From Saprospiraceae bacterium UBA7687 (lineage in GTDB: Bacteria > Bacteroidota > Bacteroidia > Chitinophagales > Saprospiraceae), in assembly GCA_002482845.1 (NCBI GenBank), contig DLGT01000097.1, forward strand, positions 1 to 6,481: DNA of 6,481 bases. The letters are read 5' to 3'. Positions 5,449 to 6,481 of this stretch are shown one piece after another. Within the stretch, counting starts at the first letter, position 1; the number at the start of each line of letters is the position of its first letter. The notes beneath the pieces were generated by a model, which did no database searches, was not told the DNA's origin, and saw nothing but the letters and a program-made list of their open reading frames with translations. The position numbers and the translations under genes are program-made.

Positions 5449-5841
5449 ATGAACAAAGAAATTCAAACATATAACGGCCAACAAAATGGTGTACACAAAG
5501 ATATTTGTGATCAACTTTGTGTTTTTATAAACCAAGAGTTAACAGAAGCTGAAAGCAAAATATGGCATGCACATCCTGTTTGGTTTTTGGATGGCAATCC
5601 TATTGTTGGCTATAGCAAACAAAAAGCAGGTATTAGATTGATGTTTTGGAGTGGAATGGATTTCGAAGAGAGCGGATTAATAGTGAAAGGTGGGAAATTT
5701 AAAGATGCTTCCATCTTTTATAATACAGTTGATGAGATTATTGCAGAAGACCTGAGTCGATGGCTCAAAAAATCAAGAAATATCCAATGGGATTATAAAA
5801 ATATCGTTAAGAAAAAAGGCAAATTAGATAGACTAAAATAA
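5449..5841 (+). CDS. DUF1801 (YdhG-like) domain protein
   Basis: A 130-residue protein matching the DUF1801 family, a small alpha/beta fold distantly related to the YdeI/OmdA proteins. Visible family positions are the helix DICDQLCVFINQELTEAESKIWHAHPVWF (about 18-46), where the family has the P-x-A-E-E-x-I and proline-x-F pattern, then GNPIVGYSKQKAGIRLMFWSG (49-69) forming the central strands, and the GLIVKGGKFKDASI block (76-89), equivalent to the conserved L-x-G-x-G-K turn. Function is unknown; it should be cytoplasmic. The first ATG after the promoter is used as start; the next in-frame ATG would remove half the domain. The C-terminus is lysine-rich. It is the first gene of a two-gene plus-strand unit with the DUF2200 gene 1 bp downstream. 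Interestingly, a YdeI-family gene also lies at the other end of the window. Confidence 0.85.
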   Translation: MNKEIQTYNGQQNGVHKDICDQLCVFINQELTEAESKIWHAHPVWFLDGNPIVGYSKQKAGIRLMFWSGMDFEESGLIVKGGKFKDASIFYNTVDEIIAEDLSRWLKKSRNIQWDYKNIVKKKGKLDRLK

Positions 5842-5842
5842 A

Positions 5843-6205
5843 ATGCAAGTAACACAAGAACATAACGACCGAATGGCTAAGATGACTTTCTCATCCGTTT
5901 ATCCACATTACATAACGAAAGTAGAGAAGAAAGGTAGAACGAAAGATGAGCTTCATCAAGTGATCACTTGGCTTACTGGCTTTGACGAAACTAAAATTCA
6001 AGCTCTGATCGATGAAAAAGTGACTTTCGAAGCGTTTTTTGAGCAAGCTACATTGCATCAGAATGCGCACATGATCAAAGGTATGATTTGTGGATATAGA
6101 ATAGAAGACATCGCAAATCCACTGACACAAAAAGTTAGGTATCTGGACAAACTGGTAGATGAGTTGGCTGCTGGTCGAAAAATGGAAAAGATACTGCGGG
6201 AGTAA
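5843..6205 (+). CDS. DUF2200 family protein
   Basis: A 120-residue protein that matches the highly conserved DUF2200 family over its entire length. The hallmark stretches are the HNDRMAKMTFSSVYPHYITK opening (residues 7-26), VEKKGRTKDELHQVITWLTG (27-46), the FEAFFEQATLHQNAHMIKG segment (63-81), then ICGYRIEDIANPLTQ followed by the RYLDKLVDELAAGRKMEKIL ending. The family is short and soluble, and no activity or structure-derived function is known to me. The ATG at 5843 follows the DUF1801 stop (5839-5841) by one base, so the two are co-transcribed and probably translationally coupled. Length and sequence look intact, and nothing suggests a pseudogene. A hairpin about 100 bp downstream may end the transcript. 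Confidence 0.92.
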   Translation: MQVTQEHNDRMAKMTFSSVYPHYITKVEKKGRTKDELHQVITWLTGFDETKIQALIDEKVTFEAFFEQATLHQNAHMIKGMICGYRIEDIANPLTQKVRYLDKLVDELAAGRKMEKILRE

Positions 6206-6410
6206 ACATTTTCCAACCTTCGAAATCACAAATGAATTGATTGTTAATGGGATATCTAAAGGAAAATGGCCGTGTGCATTACGGGTAATATTTTTGTTTA
6301 TTAGAGCACTAAAAACCATTATTTTTAGTACTCTGTGCAAAGGAAACAGTATTGTGATTTTCTTACCAGCACTTGGCGTCAAGGGAGTGTGAAATGGTGA
6401 GTTAAAATAC
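6206..6410. other. Non-coding stretch after the DUF2200 gene
   Basis: Apart from the hairpin at 6303-6334, this segment shows no gene I can support. The frames crossing it on both strands either continue from the antisense of the DUF2200 gene or have an amino-acid make-up without any recognisable family pattern. Confidence 0.5.
6303..6334. repeat. Hairpin with 13-bp arms, possible bidirectional transcript end
   Basis: AGAGCACTAAAAA (6303-6315) and TTTTTAGTACTCT (6322-6334) pair at 12 of 13 positions around a 6-nt loop. It lies about 100 bp after the DUF2200 stop, where a terminator is expected. There is no T-run directly after the stem, so a classical intrinsic terminator is not supported; a processed 3' end or a palindromic repeat element are alternatives. 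Confidence 0.45.
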
Positions 6411-6481
6411 AACGTCATAAAGAAACACTAAACGTTGCAAATAAACACTTAAGTGTCACAAAGAAACACTTAAGCGTTGCA
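6411..6481 (+). repeat. 20-21-bp tandem repeat running off the window edge
   Basis: Three and a half units follow each other directly: 6411-6430, 6431-6450, 6451-6471 and a partial one from 6472. The consensus is AACGTTGCAAAGAAACACTT; units 1 and 2 are 20 bp, unit 3 is 21 bp. The junction of units 2 and 3 makes a perfect 12-bp palindrome ACACTTAAGTGT (6445-6456). There are no spacers, so it is not a CRISPR array. The full copy number cannot be seen because the window ends. Confidence 0.78.

Noticed and set aside
6159..6392. Plus-strand frame of 77 codons overlapping the end of the DUF2200 gene
   Set aside because: It begins inside the DUF2200 gene in another frame, passes through the hairpin and shows no recognisable domain.
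5891..6418. Minus-strand open frame of 175 codons antisense to the DUF2200 gene
   Set aside because: The plus-strand frame matches a known conserved family over its full length; the antisense product has no family pattern and is rich in F, S, H and I as expected from reversed coding sequence.
6411..6481. CRISPR array
   Set aside because: The repeats are directly contiguous with no spacers, differ between units and no cas-like gene is present.

Overview
The window looks like chromosomal DNA from a member of the Bacteroidota. It is AT-rich, Shine-Dalgarno sites are mostly absent before the start codons, and three intergenic regions carry the Bacteroidota-type -7 element TAnnTTTG, two of them with a well-spaced TTTG -33 box. 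The protein families (DinB, YdeI/OmdA, YafY-type WYL regulator, DoxX, DUF998, AHSA1-type SRPBCC, PhnB-like VOC, DUF1801, DUF2200) are also typical of small accessory-gene neighbourhoods in that phylum. The exact genus cannot be read from the sequence.

Layout. Nine genes lie on the minus strand (about 5022 down to the left edge) and two on the plus strand (5449-6205), diverging from a 426-bp intergenic region. In transcription order, the minus-strand genes are: an ArsR-family repressor without a metal-binding cysteine motif (5022-4696); two stand-alone AHSA1/SRPBCC proteins (4699-4256 and 4242-3832); a fused SRPBCC-VOC protein (3819-2854); a six-helix DUF998 membrane protein (2847-2221); a DoxX-like membrane protein (2162-1785); a WYL-domain regulator (1736-1038); a DinB-family protein (966-457); and a YdeI/OmpD-associated-family protein cut by the left edge (452-1). 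The first five are tightly packed, with gaps of 13 bp or less and one ATGA overlap, and read as one operon. DinB and YdeI are separated by 4 bp and form a second unit.

Regulation visible in the sequence. The arsR promoter (TTTG-N20-TATATTTG) is interleaved with two copies of a 15-bp direct repeat, one between the -33 and -7 boxes and one over the predicted transcription start. This is a good candidate autoregulatory operator. The dinB promoter has a TACTTTTG -7 box and, where the -33 box should be, a perfect dyad TGACA-N6-TGTCA, a plausible site for the adjacent WYL regulator. The gap between doxX and the WYL gene is filled by a degenerate 8-bp tandem repeat that creates a chain of three tiny ORFs linking the doxX stop to the regulator start.

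The plus-strand pair (DUF1801 then DUF2200, 1 bp apart) has its own promoter, whose -7 box ends only 10 bp before the start codon, so its mRNA should be almost leaderless. The right end (6206-6481) has no convincing gene. It holds a 13-bp-arm hairpin and, at the edge, a 20-21-bp tandem repeat that runs out of the window.

Overall this is a cluster of small-molecule-binding folds (SRPBCC, VOC), membrane proteins of unknown role and two transcription factors. It is consistent with an inducible response to a small hydrophobic or toxic compound, but no substrate can be deduced. I see no mobile element, CRISPR array, tRNA or rRNA.
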